From: Alphaproteobacteria bacterium
Lineage (GTDB): Bacteria > Pseudomonadota > Alphaproteobacteria > Caulobacterales > Maricaulaceae
Direction: 5' to 3'
Assembly: GCA_024742735.1 (NCBI GenBank)
Contig: JANSXV010000001.1
Span: 124,001 to 188,000 of the forward strand
Length of the DNA stretch: 64,000 nt
Position numbers and translations under genes: made by a program. Below are positions 43,361-53,851 of this stretch, piece by piece (within the stretch, counting starts at the first letter, position 1; each line of letters opens with the position of its first letter). The notes under the pieces were generated by a model. That model did no database searches, was not told where the DNA came from, and saw nothing but the letters and a program-made list of their open reading frames with translations.

Positions 43361-43389
43361 TTGCAGCCTGGCGTCATGACCCGTATAAG
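43361..43389 (+). promoter_or_regulatory. Candidate promoter TTGCAG-N17-TATAAG for rpsB
   Basis: TTGCAG 43361-43366, 17-nt spacer, TATAAG 43384-43389, about 140 bp upstream of the rpsB ATG. Confidence 0.5.
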
Positions 43390-43395
43390 CGCGCG

Positions 43396-43530
43396 CAATC
43401 CCGCACGCGGAGCTATCGGCGCCTGATGGTCAGGCGTCGCTCCGGTGCCGCGTCCATCTCCGACCCGCTCCGGCGGGGAAGGCTGGCCGGCTCCGCTCCG
43501 TGGAGGCCAACCGGAAAAGGAAACACATCG
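43396..43530 (+). promoter_or_regulatory. Putative structured rpsB 5' leader
   Basis: Perfect hairpin CGCCTGA-TGG-TCAGGCG (43420-43436) and an imperfect stem GGCTGGCC...GGCCAACC (43481-43512) next to the ribosome-binding site. Confidence 0.4.
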
Positions 43531-44403
43531 ATGGCTCTCCCTGAATTCTCCATGCGCCAGCTGCTCGAGGCTGGCTGTCACTTCGGTCACCAGACCCACC
43601 GCTGGAACCCGAAGATGAAGTCTTTCATCTTCGGCGAGCGCGCCAACATTCACATCATCGACCTGTCCCAGACCGTGCCGCTGTTGCACCAGGCTCTGGT
43701 GAAGGTCCGCGAGGTGGCCGCTTCCGGCGGCCGTGTGCTGTTCGTGGGCACCAAGCGTCAGGCGTCCGAGCCGATCGCGGCTGCCGCCCAGCGCTGCGCC
43801 CAGTACTACATGAACCATCGCTGGCTCGGCGGCACGCTGACCAACTGGCAGACCATCTCCAAGTCCATCGGCCGCCTGCGTGAGCTGGAAGGCCTGCTGG
43901 ACGCCCAGGGCGGTCCGACCGGACTGACCAAGAAGGAAATCCTGATGCTCTCGCGCGAGCGTGAGAAGCTTGAGCGTTCGCTCGGCGGCATCAAGGAGAT
44001 GGGCGGCACGCCGGACCTGATGGTCGTGATCGACACCAACAAGGAAGCGATCGCGATTCAGGAAGCCAAGCGCCTGAGCATCCCGGTCGTGGCCGTGGTC
44101 GACACCAACTGCGATCCCGATCCGATCGATTTCCCGATCCCGGGCAATGACGACGCGGCGCGCGCCATTGCGCTGTATTGCGACCTGATCGCCGATGCGG
44201 TCCTGGACGGCATCTCCGACAGCCAGGCGGCTCTGGGTATGGATCTGGGCGAAAGCGAAGCGCCTAGCCCGGAAGCCTTGGGCGTGACCGAAGCCGCTGA
44301 AGCCGCCCCGGCGGAAGAGGCGCCGGCCGAACCTGCCAAGGCTGAGGAAGCGCCGGCCGAGGAAGCCGCGCCCGTCGCCGAAGAAGAGACCAAGTCGGAA
44401 TAA
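43531..44403 (+). CDS. rpsB: 30S ribosomal protein S2
   Basis: [76 protein letters not shown]. Ala/Glu/Pro-rich C-terminal tail. Confidence 0.98.
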   Translation: MALPEFSMRQLLEAGCHFGHQTHRWNPKMKSFIFGERANIHIIDLSQTVPLLHQALVKVREVAASGGRVLFVGTKRQASEPIAAAAQRCAQYYMNHRWLGGTLTNWQTISKSIGRLRELEGLLDAQGGPTGLTKKEILMLSREREKLERSLGGIKEMGGTPDLMVVIDTNKEAIAIQEAKRLSIPVVAVVDTNCDPDPIDFPIPGNDDAARAIALYCDLIADAVLDGISDSQAALGMDLGESEAPSPEALGVTEAAEAAPAEEAPAEPAKAEEAPAEEAAPVAEEETKSE

Positions 44404-44440
44404 AACCGACGCCTCCCCAGCGTTTTACAGGAGACCTACC

Positions 44441-45382
44441 ATGGCTCAGATCACCGCTTCGCTCGTCAAGGAGCTTCGCGAAAAGACCGGCGCCGGCATG
44501 ATGGACGCCAAGAAGGCGCTCGTCGAAGTCGACGGCGACATGGACGCGGCCATCGACTGGCTGCGCAAGAAGGGCCTGGCGAAGGCCGCGAAGAAGGCTG
44601 ACCGCGTCGCGGCGGAAGGTCTGGTGGCGGTGACCGCTGTCGAGCGCGGAAACGGCATGGCCGCCGCCGCGCTCGAGGTGAATTCCGAGACCGATTTCGT
44701 GGCCCGCAACGAGCTGTTCCAGAATGCGGTCTCCGAGATCGCCACGCTCGCCGTCGACGCCCCGGAAACCGAGGCTCTGCTCGCTGCGAAGATGGCGAAC
44801 GGGTCGTCTGTTTCGGACACCATGACGAATCTCATCGCCACGATCGGCGAGAACATGTCCGTGCGCCGCGCCTCGGCCCTGGCCGTCGATCCCGGCGTTG
44901 TGGCCGCCTATGTCCACAACGCCTCGGCCGAGAATATGGGCAAGATCGGCGTTCTGATCGCGCTGAAATCCGAGGGCGACAAGGCTGTGCTGGCTGAAAT
45001 CGGCCGCAAGATCGCCATGCACGTCGCCGCTGCATCTCCGGCTGCGGCTGTTGCGATCACGGAATCTGAAGTGGACCAGGCCATCGTCCAGAAAGAGCGC
45101 GACGTTTTCGCCGACCAGGCCCGCCAGTCCGGCAAGCCGGAGAACATCGTTGAAAAGATGGTCGAAGGCCGTCTGCGCAAGTTCTACGAAGAAGTTGTCC
45201 TCCTCAAGCAGGCCTTCGTGTTCGACCCGGACAAGTCCGTGGCCGACGCGCTGAAGGCCGCCGAAGCCGACGCCGGCGCCCCGATCGAGCTGACCGGCTT
45301 CGTACGCATGGTTCTGGGCGAAGGCATCGAGAAGAAAGAAGAAGACTTTGCGGCTGAAGTCGCCGCCGCCGTGAAAGGCTAG
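44441..45382 (+). CDS. tsf: Elongation factor Ts
   Basis: [58 protein letters not shown]. Confidence 0.98.
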   Translation: MAQITASLVKELREKTGAGMMDAKKALVEVDGDMDAAIDWLRKKGLAKAAKKADRVAAEGLVAVTAVERGNGMAAAALEVNSETDFVARNELFQNAVSEIATLAVDAPETEALLAAKMANGSSVSDTMTNLIATIGENMSVRRASALAVDPGVVAAYVHNASAENMGKIGVLIALKSEGDKAVLAEIGRKIAMHVAAASPAAAVAITESEVDQAIVQKERDVFADQARQSGKPENIVEKMVEGRLRKFYEEVVLLKQAFVFDPDKSVADALKAAEADAGAPIELTGFVRMVLGEGIEKKEEDFAAEVAAAVKG

Positions 45383-45424
45383 ACTGCGCCCGCCTTCTGA
45401 TTCGATGCATTGGGGAGGGGCCCT

Positions 45425-46165
45425 GTGAGCCAGACTGAGACCACCGGAAAGCCGAAGGGGCGTTTCAAGCGCGTTCTTCTGAAAGTCTCCGGTGAAGCGC
45501 TCATGGGCGCCCAGCCCTACGGCATCGATATGGAGACCGCAGACCGCATCGCAGGCGAGGTGAGCGCGGCGGTCGCCGCCGGGTACGAGATGTGCCTCGT
45601 AATCGGCGGCGGGAATATCTTCCGCGGCCTCTCGGCTGCGGCCAAGGGCATGGACCGGGCCGCGGCCGACTATATGGGCATGCTGGCCACGATCATGAAT
45701 GCGCTGGCCATGCAAACCGCCTTGGAGCGCCAGGGCGTGTCCACCCGGGTCCAGTCCGCAATTCCGATGACCACGGTGTGCGAGCCCTATATTCGCCGCC
45801 GCGCCATTCGGCATATGGAAAAGGGCCGGGTCGTGATCTTCGCGGCCGGAACGGGCAATCCTTTCTTCACGACCGACACCGCCGCCGCTCTGCGCGCTGC
45901 GGAAATGGGCTGCGATGCGCTGTTCAAAGGCACCGGCGTTGATGGCGTCTATGACAGTGACCCGCGGACGAACCCGGACGCGGAGCGGTTTGAAACCCTT
46001 GACTACATGGACGTTCTGGCGCGCGATCTGAAAGTCATGGACGCTTCGGCCGTCACCTTGATGCGCGACAATCAGATCCCGATCGTGGTGTTCAATATCC
46101 GCGAGACCGGACGTCTGGCGCAGGTGCTCGACGGTGAAGGCGTCTGCACGGTGGTGGGCGGCTGA
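45425..46165 (+). CDS. pyrH: UMP kinase
   Basis: [74 protein letters not shown] start after GGGGAGGGG. Confidence 0.97.
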   Translation: MSQTETTGKPKGRFKRVLLKVSGEALMGAQPYGIDMETADRIAGEVSAAVAAGYEMCLVIGGGNIFRGLSAAAKGMDRAAADYMGMLATIMNALAMQTALERQGVSTRVQSAIPMTTVCEPYIRRRAIRHMEKGRVVIFAAGTGNPFFTTDTAAALRAAEMGCDALFKGTGVDGVYDSDPRTNPDAERFETLDYMDVLARDLKVMDASAVTLMRDNQIPIVVFNIRETGRLAQVLDGEGVCTVVGG

Positions 46166-46189
46166 ACCGCCCCGCCCTTGGAGGAAAGA

Positions 46190-46747
46190 ATGGCCGATTA
46201 CGATCTCAAGGACCTCAAGCGCCGCATGGACGGCGCGGTCGACAGCCTGAAGAAGGAATTCTCCGGTTTGCGCACGGGCCGCGCGTCCGCCGGGCTGCTC
46301 GATCCCATCAGGGTCGACGCCTACGGCTCCCCGACGCCGATCACGCAGGTCGCGACCGTCACTACGCCCGAGCCGCGCATGATCACGGTTCAGGTCTGGG
46401 ACCACAGCCTGTCCGGCGCGGTGGAGAAGGCGATCCGCAATTCCTCACTGGGCCTCAACCCGGTCTCCGAGGGCGCCACCCTGCGCATACCGATCCCGCC
46501 GCTGAATGAAGAGCGCCGCGCAGAACTGGCCAAGACCGCCAGCTCCTACGCCGAGAACGCCCGTATCGCCGTACGCAATGTGCGCCGGGACGGCATGGAC
46601 GCGCTCAAGCGCGCCGAGAAGGACGGCGACATCAGCGAGGACGAGCACAAGAAGCAGTCCGACCTCGTCCAGAAGGCGACCGACGCCAAGATCGCCGAGA
46701 TTGACGAGATGCTGAAGACCAAGCAGGACGAGATCACCCAGGTCTAG
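46190..46747 (+). CDS. frr: Ribosome recycling factor
   Basis: [52 protein letters not shown]. Confidence 0.98.
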   Translation: MADYDLKDLKRRMDGAVDSLKKEFSGLRTGRASAGLLDPIRVDAYGSPTPITQVATVTTPEPRMITVQVWDHSLSGAVEKAIRNSSLGLNPVSEGATLRIPIPPLNEERRAELAKTASSYAENARIAVRNVRRDGMDALKRAEKDGDISEDEHKKQSDLVQKATDAKIAEIDEMLKTKQDEITQV

Positions 46748-46786
46748 ACGGCCCGAGAGGCGGCCAGGATCGAAGAGGCGCACGCC

Positions 46787-47500
46787 ATGGCCGACGACGC
46801 AGCCGAGAGTGCGGTCCCCCGTCACGTGGCGATCATCATGGACGGCAATGGCCGTTGGGCGAAGTCGCGCGGCCGTCCGCGCGCATTCGGTCACCATGCA
46901 GGCGTTGAAGCCGTGCGCCGGACCGTGCGCGCGGCGGGCGACGCCGGGATCGAGGCGCTGACATTGTTCAGCTTCTCGACGGAAAACTGGCGCCGCCCGG
47001 TGGAGGAGGTCGACGCGCTGTTCGACCTTTTACGCCGCTATGTGGACACTGACCTGGACCGGCTGCACGGCGAGGGCGTGCGCGTGCGCATGATCGGACG
47101 CCGGGAAGGCCTGTCGAAGGATCTGCTGGCGATCATTCATCGCGCCGAGACCCGCACGGCCTCCAATGACCGCTTCGACCTGATCATCGCGTTCAATTAT
47201 GGCGGGCGTGACGAGCTGGTGCGCGCTGTTCAGCGCGCTGCCGACGGGCCGGGCGGGCTTGATGGGCTCGATGAAGCTGGATTTGCGCAGTGCCTGGACA
47301 CAGCGGGGCTGCCGGATCCCGATCTGGTGATCCGCACCAGTGGAGAGCATCGCATCTCAAATTTTCTGCTCTGGCAGGCCGCCTATGCCGAGCTGTATTT
47401 CACCGACGTGCTGTGGCCGGACTTCGGCGAGGCTGAATTGCGCGCCGCCCTGGTCGAGTACGCCCGCCGGGAGCGGCGCTATGGCGCGGTCAAGTCCTGA
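46787..47500 (+). CDS. uppS: Isoprenyl transferase (undecaprenyl diphosphate synthase)
   Basis: HVAIIMDGNGRWAKSRGRPRAFGHHAGVEAVRRTV, LTLFSFSTENWRRP, LVIRTSGEHRISNFLLWQAAYAELYFTDVLWPDF. Confidence 0.98.
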   Translation: MADDAAESAVPRHVAIIMDGNGRWAKSRGRPRAFGHHAGVEAVRRTVRAAGDAGIEALTLFSFSTENWRRPVEEVDALFDLLRRYVDTDLDRLHGEGVRVRMIGRREGLSKDLLAIIHRAETRTASNDRFDLIIAFNYGGRDELVRAVQRAADGPGGLDGLDEAGFAQCLDTAGLPDPDLVIRTSGEHRISNFLLWQAAYAELYFTDVLWPDFGEAELRAALVEYARRERRYGAVKS

Positions 47501-48329
47501 TCCGGATCGAGCGCGGCGGCGCCCGCCCGGCGATCCGGTCTTTTTGCGCCGGACGGCCTCCGCCCTGATCCTGGGTCCGGTCTCCCTGGGACTCGTGGTC
47601 GCCGGCGGCCATGCCTTTGCGATCTTCATCGCCGCGTTCGCCGCCGCCATGGCCTGGGAATGGGTGCGCATGTCCGACAAGGCCGCTCCGCCGCGCGCGT
47701 TCGCCACAGCGACCGGTACGGCGGTGGGCGCTGCACTCCTTTCGGCCCAGGACGCCTATGGCTGGACCGTGTTCTGGATCCTCGCCGGAGCCGTCGGCGC
47801 CATGGCCGATCGCTGGCCTCGCGGGCGCGCCTGGGAGGCGTTCGCCGGAGTCGCCTACGTCTCCGGGACCGTAGCCGTGCTGGTGAGCCTGCGCAGCGGG
47901 GAGCATGGCGGGCTGCAGGCGGTGATCTTCCTGCTGGCCGTGGTCTGGGCTGCGGACATTTTCGCCTATCTCGCCGGCTCCTGGATCGGCGGGCCCAAGC
48001 TTCTGCCGGCGGCAAGCCCGAACAAGACCTGGGCGGGTCTGATCGCCGGCCTCGCATTCGGGGTCGGGGCGGGTCTGTCGCTGGCCGACTGGGTTGGCGT
48101 CACGGCGACGCAGGCCGTTTTCGTGGCCGCGCCGACGGCGGTGGCGGCGGTGCTGGGCGATCTTCTGATGTCTCTGGCCAAGCGGCGCTTCGGCGTGAAA
48201 GATGCCGGTTCGCTCATTCCCGGTCATGGCGGCGTGCTGGACCGGGTGGATGCATTGATGCTGGCCACGCTGCTCGCCGGCGCCTGGGCGCTGATCGGGC
48301 CGGGCGGCTGGCCGGGAGGAGGATCATGA
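47481..48329 (+). CDS. cdsA: Phosphatidate cytidylyltransferase
   Basis: VWAADIFAYLAGSWIGGPKLLPAASPNKTWAGLIAGL, SLAKRRFGVKDAGSLIPGHGGVLDRVDALM. Confidence 0.95.
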   Translation: MARSSPDPDRARRRPPGDPVFLRRTASALILGPVSLGLVVAGGHAFAIFIAAFAAAMAWEWVRMSDKAAPPRAFATATGTAVGAALLSAQDAYGWTVFWILAGAVGAMADRWPRGRAWEAFAGVAYVSGTVAVLVSLRSGEHGGLQAVIFLLAVVWAADIFAYLAGSWIGGPKLLPAASPNKTWAGLIAGLAFGVGAGLSLADWVGVTATQAVFVAAPTAVAAVLGDLLMSLAKRRFGVKDAGSLIPGHGGVLDRVDALMLATLLAGAWALIGPGGWPGGGS

Positions 48330-49522
48330 CCGCGCGCACCGTCACGCTGCTCGGCGCCACAGGCTCGGTCGGACGGTCCACGCTGGACCTGATCGGTTCG
48401 GCGCCGGAGGGCGCATTCGATGTGGTGGCCATGACCGCCAACGGCAATGTCGAAGGTCTCGCCGAGGCCGCCCGCCGTTTCCGTCCGAAATTCTGCGCCG
48501 TCGCCGATGAAGAGGCGGGCCCTGCGCTGAAATCAGCGCTGGACGGGACCGGGATCGCCTGCGGGGCGGGCGAGGGCGCCGTGCTGGATGCGGCCGCGAT
48601 GGATGCAGGCTGGGTCATGGCGGCGATTGTCGGCGCGGCCGGGCTGAAGCCGACGCTCGAAGCGGTGCGACGCGGCGCCCAGGTCGCCTTCGCCAACAAG
48701 GAAGCGCTCGTGTGCGCCGGCCCGCTCTTCATGGATGCGGCGCGCCGGTCCGGCGCCGCCCTCTTGCCGGTGGATTCAGAACATAACGCCATCTTCCAGG
48801 CCTTCGATGAGGCGCGCCGGGACGGCATCCGCAGGATCATCCTGACCGCGTCCGGCGGCCCGTTCCGCACAGCCAGTCTGGAGGAGATGGCGTCCATGAC
48901 GCCCGCTCAGGCGGTGGCCCACCCGACCTGGTCCATGGGCGCAAAGATATCGGTCGACAGCGCGACCATGATGAACAAGGGGCTCGAGATCATCGAGGCG
49001 TGCCACCTGTTCGATCTGCCGGAAGACCGCATCGACGTGCTGGTCCATCCCGAATCCATCGTCCATGGCCTGGTGGAGTACGCCGATGGCGGCCTGCTCG
49101 CCCAGATGGGCGCGCCGGACATGCGCACGCCCATCGCCCATGCGCTGGCCTTCCCCGACCGCATGGAGACCTGTGTGGAGCGCCTGGACCTGGCGCGGCT
49201 TGGCACGCTGAGTTTCTTCGAGCCTGATCCGCGCAATTTCCCGGCGCTGGATCTGGCCCGCGCAGCCTTCCGCGCCGGCGGCTGCGCGCCAGCGGTCCTC
49301 AATGCGGCCAATGAGATTGCGGTGGACGCCTTTCTGAATGGTAAGATTGGGTTTCTTGACATCGCCGCAGCGGTTTCTGACGCTCTGGGCGAAGCGGAGC
49401 GATCGGGTTACAGCCAGATCGCGCCGACCGATTTCGAAGCGGTCTACGCCGCCGACGCAGAAGGCCGCCGTTTGGCCAGCGTCGCCGTAGCCGCGCGTGG
49501 CGAGCAACGCATTCAGGCCTGA
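48326..49522 (+). CDS. dxr: 1-deoxy-D-xylulose 5-phosphate reductoisomerase
   Basis: TVTLLGATGSVGRSTLDLI, VAFANKEALVCAGPLF, PVDSEHNAIFQ, LTASGGPF, HPTWSMGAKISVDSATMMNKGLEIIEACHLF. Confidence 0.98.
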   Translation: MTARTVTLLGATGSVGRSTLDLIGSAPEGAFDVVAMTANGNVEGLAEAARRFRPKFCAVADEEAGPALKSALDGTGIACGAGEGAVLDAAAMDAGWVMAAIVGAAGLKPTLEAVRRGAQVAFANKEALVCAGPLFMDAARRSGAALLPVDSEHNAIFQAFDEARRDGIRRIILTASGGPFRTASLEEMASMTPAQAVAHPTWSMGAKISVDSATMMNKGLEIIEACHLFDLPEDRIDVLVHPESIVHGLVEYADGGLLAQMGAPDMRTPIAHALAFPDRMETCVERLDLARLGTLSFFEPDPRNFPALDLARAAFRAGGCAPAVLNAANEIAVDAFLNGKIGFLDIAAAVSDALGEAERSGYSQIAPTDFEAVYAADAEGRRLASVAVAARGEQRIQA

Positions 49523-49548
49523 GCGTCCTGCGATAAAGCGGAGACTTG

Positions 49549-50757
49549 ATGATCGACCTTCTCGGTTCCGGCCTTCTGTCCGTGGCCGCCTTCCTGGCGG
49601 TCATCTCGTTCGTGGTGGTGATCCACGAACTCGGTCACTACTGGGCCGGGCGGGTCTTCGGGGTCCATGCCGAGGCCTTCTCCATCGGATTCGGATCGAC
49701 GCTGGTGAGCTGGACCGACCGTCTTGGCACCCAGTGGCGCATCTCTGCGCTGCCGCTGGGCGGCTTTGTCCGGTTCCGGGGCGACGAGAATGCGGCCAGC
49801 GCTCCGGACCGCGAGACCCTGGCCCGCCTGCGTGAGGAGCGCACCGACGCCGACACCGTGCTGCATTTCAAGCCGGTCTGGCAGCGCGCCATCATCGTGG
49901 CGGCCGGACCTGTTGCGAATTTCATCCTGGCGGCGGTGCTGTTCGCCGTTATCGGTCTGGCGCGTGGCGAGGTGACGGTGCAGCCGCTGATCGGCGTCGT
50001 ACAGGCCGGCGAGCCGGCGGCGGAGGCGGGGTTCCAGCCTGGCGACGAAATCCTGACGATGGACGGCCGCCGCGTCGACAGCTTCCTGGACGTGATGCAG
50101 CACGTCGGTGTCCGCGCCGGCGTGCCGGTGGACTTCACCGTCAGCCGCAATGGCGAAACGGTGGCGCTGACGGCGACGCCCGCGCGGCGCATGCGGGAGG
50201 ATGGTCTGGGCGGCGAACGGGCGCTTGGTTTCCTGGGGATCGGGCTCTCACGTGAAGCTGAACGCACCCGGGTATGCTGCAATCTGGTGCAGGCGCCCAT
50301 CCACGGCGTTGAACGCACGTTCGAGATCGCCGGAACGATCGCCAGCTATATGGCCCGTCTTGTCACCGGCCGGGCCTCTCTGGAGCATGTGAACGGACCG
50401 CTGGGGATCGCCACGACCGCTGGTCAGGTGGCCAATGCTGCGGCGTCGGGCGGTGCGGCGTCTGCAGGTGCGGCGGGAGAAGGCCCGACCGCGCTGGAAC
50501 GGGCCGGACGCGTCGCGATCTCGCTTCTGGCCTTCTCCGCGCTGCTGTCGGTGGCGCTGGGACTCATGAATCTCCTGCCCATCCCGGTACTCGACGGCGG
50601 CCACCTCGTGTATTACGCCTACGAGGCTGTTACGCAGCACCCGCCGAGCGCGGCGCTGCAAGATGCCGCGTTCAGGGTGGGTTTCATGCTCCTGATAGGA
50701 GTTATGATCGTGGCCACCTGGAATGATTTGAGTTATCTGCGCGCTCTGTTCTCTTGA
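49549..50757 (+). CDS. rseP: Site-2 intramembrane protease RseP (MmpA-like, M50 family)
   Basis: FVVVIHELGHYWAGRVFGVHAEAFSIGFG (HExxH), PDZ region IGVVQAGEPAAEAGFQPGDEILTMDG, NLLPIPVLDGGHLVYYAYE. Confidence 0.96.
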   Translation: MIDLLGSGLLSVAAFLAVISFVVVIHELGHYWAGRVFGVHAEAFSIGFGSTLVSWTDRLGTQWRISALPLGGFVRFRGDENAASAPDRETLARLREERTDADTVLHFKPVWQRAIIVAAGPVANFILAAVLFAVIGLARGEVTVQPLIGVVQAGEPAAEAGFQPGDEILTMDGRRVDSFLDVMQHVGVRAGVPVDFTVSRNGETVALTATPARRMREDGLGGERALGFLGIGLSREAERTRVCCNLVQAPIHGVERTFEIAGTIASYMARLVTGRASLEHVNGPLGIATTAGQVANAAASGGAASAGAAGEGPTALERAGRVAISLLAFSALLSVALGLMNLLPIPVLDGGHLVYYAYEAVTQHPPSAALQDAAFRVGFMLLIGVMIVATWNDLSYLRALFS

Positions 50758-50778
50758 GTACGGCGTGCGCGACGAGGA

Positions 50779-53223
50779 ATGAGAGCGTTGATGAAGGCGA
50801 TCATCCAGGGCCTTGCGGCCATCCTGGCAGGGCTGGCCGTGACCTGCATCAGCCAGGCGGCGGCGCAAGACGCGCCGGCCGAACCTGAAGCGGTCGTTGA
50901 AGGCCTTGTGGAGCAGGACGGCGCTGCGCCGCAGGCCGTTGCTCCACGCCAGCAGGCCATCCAGCCGGTCCTGCGCATCCAGGTGGAAGGCAATCAGCGC
51001 GTGGAGGCGGACACGATCCTCTCCTATCTGCTGGTGCGCCCAGGCGAGATTCCCGATCCGCGTCTCATCAACCTGTCGATCCAGACGCTTTACGGCACGA
51101 ACCTGTTCTCCGACGTCCGCATCGCCATCGACGGACCGGCCATGGTCGTGTTCGTCGAGGAGAACGCGATCGTGAACCGCGTGATTCTCGAGGGAAACCG
51201 CGCGATCGCCGATGACAAGATCACTGAAGAGATCGAGCTGCAGCCGCGCGCGATCTTCACGCGCGCCCGGGTGCAGTCCGATGTGCAGCGCATCCTGCAG
51301 GTCTACCGCCAGTCGGGACGCTTCGCCGCTCAGATCACGCCGAAGATCGTGGAGCTGCCCCAGAACCGTGTCGATCTGGTGTTTGAAATCTCCGAAGGCC
51401 CGGTCACCGGCGTGCGCCGGATCGCCTTTCTGGGCAATGAGACCTATTCCGACCGCGAGCTTCGCGGCGAGATCGTGACCACCGAGGCGCGGTGGTGGCG
51501 CTTCTTCTCCTCGAACGACAATTACGACCCCGACCGGATCGAGTATGACCGCGAGCAGCTGCGCACATTCTACAACGACCGCGGCTATGCCGACTTCCGC
51601 GTGAATTCCGTTGTCGCGGAACTGACGCCGGACCAGTCCGCCTTCTATGTGACGTTCAACATGGAAGAAGGCCGCCGCTATCAGTTCGGCGAGATCACGG
51701 TCGAGACGGCGATCGAAGACCTGAACACCGATTTTCTCGCAGCCGGGCTGCCGACCCAGGAAGGCCAGCTCTATGTGGGCAGCCTGATCGAGGAATCCGT
51801 GGATCAGCTGACCTTCGCGGCAGGCGCCGCCGGGTACGCCTTCGTCGACGTCAACCCACGGGTCTCGGTCAATCGTGAAGACCAGACGGTCGACATCAAC
51901 TTCGTCATCAACGAAAGCCCGCGCGTCTATATCGAGCGCATCGACATCATCGGGAACACGCGCACGCTGGACCGCGTTATCCGGCGTGAGCTGGACATTG
52001 TTGAAGGCGACGCTTTCAACCAGGTGCTCCTGAATATCTCGGAATCCCGTGTGAATCGTCTGGGCTTCTTTGAAGAGGTGAGCGTCGAACCGATCCAGGG
52101 CTCAAGGCCGGATCGCGCCCAGGTCCAGGTCCAGGTGACCGAGCAGCCGACCGGCGAACTTGCCTTCGGGGCCGGCTTCTCGTCGACCGACGCCTTCCTG
52201 ATCGACTTCTCCATCTCCGAGCGGAACCTGCGCGGGCGCGGACAGTTCCTGCGCTTCCGCGTGTCGGCCAGTTCGCGCCGTCAGCAGGTGGATATCCGGT
52301 TCACCGAGCCGCGCTTTCTGGACCGCAACCTGGCCGCCGGCTTCGACCTGTTCCAGGTGCGCTCCGACTTCTCCAGAGAGGCCTCGTTCGAGACTGAGTC
52401 GACCGGTTTCTCGCTGCGCGCCGGCTTCCCGCTGACCCGCGCCGTTCAGGCGGGCGTCAGCTACACGCTGCGCAGCGACGAAGTGCGCGCCTTCCAAGGA
52501 TCCACGGCATCCATTGAGCGCGCCGCCGGATCCCGCGTCACGTCTTTGTTCGGATATTCATTGAGCTGGAACCGTCTGGACAACCCGGTCGAGCCTCGCA
52601 ACGGCTTCCGTGTGGCCTTCAATCAAGATTTCGCCGGATTTGGGGGCGATGTTCGCTATGTCCGGTCTGAGCTGCAGGCCGGCATCTATCGGAATGTATT
52701 CCGCAGCGACGTGGTGTTCAGTGTGACGGGTGAAACCGGGTATCTGTTTTCCTGGGGGGGTGACACCGCCCGGATCAACGACCGCTTCTTCAAGGGCGGA
52801 AACTCGTTCCGGGGCTTTGAGACCGCCGGTATCGGTCCTCGCGTCGTCCAGAGGCGCGCGACCACGGAGGACAATGATGATCCGTTCGTGTCGGGTGATG
52901 CGCTGGGCGGCAACTTCTACGCCATCGGTGCGGCTGAGCTGACGTTCCCGCTGGGACTGCCGGAGCAATACGGCATCCGCGGCAGTCTCTTCACCGAAGT
53001 CGGGACGCTCGGATTGCTGCCTGATGAAGATCAGATACCCGATGACGGCTCCGCGGACGCCGTTTACACCGTCGATGAACTGGCGCCTCGCGCGTCTGCG
53101 GGCCTCAGCGTGTTCTGGGATTCGCCTTTCGGTCCGGTCCGTTTCGACTTCGCGCATGCCTTCGTGAAGGAAGATTATGACCGCGGCCGCTTCTTCCGCT
53201 TCAGTACGAGAACAGGGTTCTAA
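50779..53223 (+). CDS. bamA: Outer membrane protein assembly factor BamA
   Basis: Signal peptide, five POTRA-like repeats, C-terminal beta barrel with RFFKGGNSFRGFETAGIGPR and terminal GRFFRFSTRTGF. Confidence 0.96.
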   Translation: MRALMKAIIQGLAAILAGLAVTCISQAAAQDAPAEPEAVVEGLVEQDGAAPQAVAPRQQAIQPVLRIQVEGNQRVEADTILSYLLVRPGEIPDPRLINLSIQTLYGTNLFSDVRIAIDGPAMVVFVEENAIVNRVILEGNRAIADDKITEEIELQPRAIFTRARVQSDVQRILQVYRQSGRFAAQITPKIVELPQNRVDLVFEISEGPVTGVRRIAFLGNETYSDRELRGEIVTTEARWWRFFSSNDNYDPDRIEYDREQLRTFYNDRGYADFRVNSVVAELTPDQSAFYVTFNMEEGRRYQFGEITVETAIEDLNTDFLAAGLPTQEGQLYVGSLIEESVDQLTFAAGAAGYAFVDVNPRVSVNREDQTVDINFVINESPRVYIERIDIIGNTRTLDRVIRRELDIVEGDAFNQVLLNISESRVNRLGFFEEVSVEPIQGSRPDRAQVQVQVTEQPTGELAFGAGFSSTDAFLIDFSISERNLRGRGQFLRFRVSASSRRQQVDIRFTEPRFLDRNLAAGFDLFQVRSDFSREASFETESTGFSLRAGFPLTRAVQAGVSYTLRSDEVRAFQGSTASIERAAGSRVTSLFGYSLSWNRLDNPVEPRNGFRVAFNQDFAGFGGDVRYVRSELQAGIYRNVFRSDVVFSVTGETGYLFSWGGDTARINDRFFKGGNSFRGFETAGIGPRVVQRRATTEDNDDPFVSGDALGGNFYAIGAAELTFPLGLPEQYGIRGSLFTEVGTLGLLPDEDQIPDDGSADAVYTVDELAPRASAGLSVFWDSPFGPVRFDFAHAFVKEDYDRGRFFRFSTRTGF

Positions 53224-53226
53224 CTT

Positions 53227-53841
53227 ATGCAACGCCACTTTATCGCCCGCCTTGGCGCGCCAGTCCGCGCCGTGGCAGCCGCGCTCGCGCTTGCGGTCGG
53301 CTTCGCCGCTCTGGCCCAGGCCCAGCAGGTCCTGGTCATGAGCGAGGAGCGCATCTTGCGCGAAAGCGCTGTCGGCCAGCACATCGCCACCGAGCTTCAG
53401 CGCATCGGACAGGAAATCCAGGCTGAACTCGCCCCGCTGGGTCAGTCCATCCAGCAGGAAAACGAGGCCCTGACCGCCGAGACCTCGGCGTTGTCAGAGG
53501 AAGCCATCCGCCAGCGTCCGGATCTGTTGTCACGCTTGCAGACGCTGCAGCAGGACGCCCAGCAGTTCGAACTGCGCCGTCGTCAGGCCCAGCAGGAAAT
53601 CGTCGCGACCGAACGTGCGGCCATGCAGCCGGTTCTGGAGACGCTTCAGGGCGTCCTGCAGGAAATCGTTCAGGAGCGCGGCGCGGCCGTGCTGCTTGAC
53701 CGGTCTGCTGTGGTCTACGCCGGTGAGAGCATAGACATCACCGCGGCCGCTATCGAGCGACTGAACCAGCGTATCGCCACGACGCCGGTGAACCGCGTCC
53801 GCCTGCCCCAACAGGGTCAGGGCGGGGCCGCCCAGCAGTAA
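53227..53841 (+). CDS. skp: OmpH/Skp family periplasmic chaperone
   Basis: Signal peptide, then VLVMSEERILRESAVGQHIATELQRIGQEIQAEL and coiled-coil; directly downstream of bamA. Confidence 0.88.
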   Translation: MQRHFIARLGAPVRAVAAALALAVGFAALAQAQQVLVMSEERILRESAVGQHIATELQRIGQEIQAELAPLGQSIQQENEALTAETSALSEEAIRQRPDLLSRLQTLQQDAQQFELRRRQAQQEIVATERAAMQPVLETLQGVLQEIVQERGAAVLLDRSAVVYAGESIDITAAAIERLNQRIATTPVNRVRLPQQGQGGAAQQ

Positions 53842-53851
53842 GGCGAACGCC

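Noticed and set aside
44229-44403. Ala/Glu/Pro-rich acidic C-terminal tail on ribosomal protein S2
   Set aside because: Such S2 extensions are common in alphaproteobacteria; no specific functional signal seen.
44264-46405. 713-aa minus-strand ORF opposite rpsB/tsf/pyrH
   Set aside because: Antisense shadow of strongly conserved genes in GC-rich DNA; no recognisable domain, His/Gly/Arg-rich nonsense composition.
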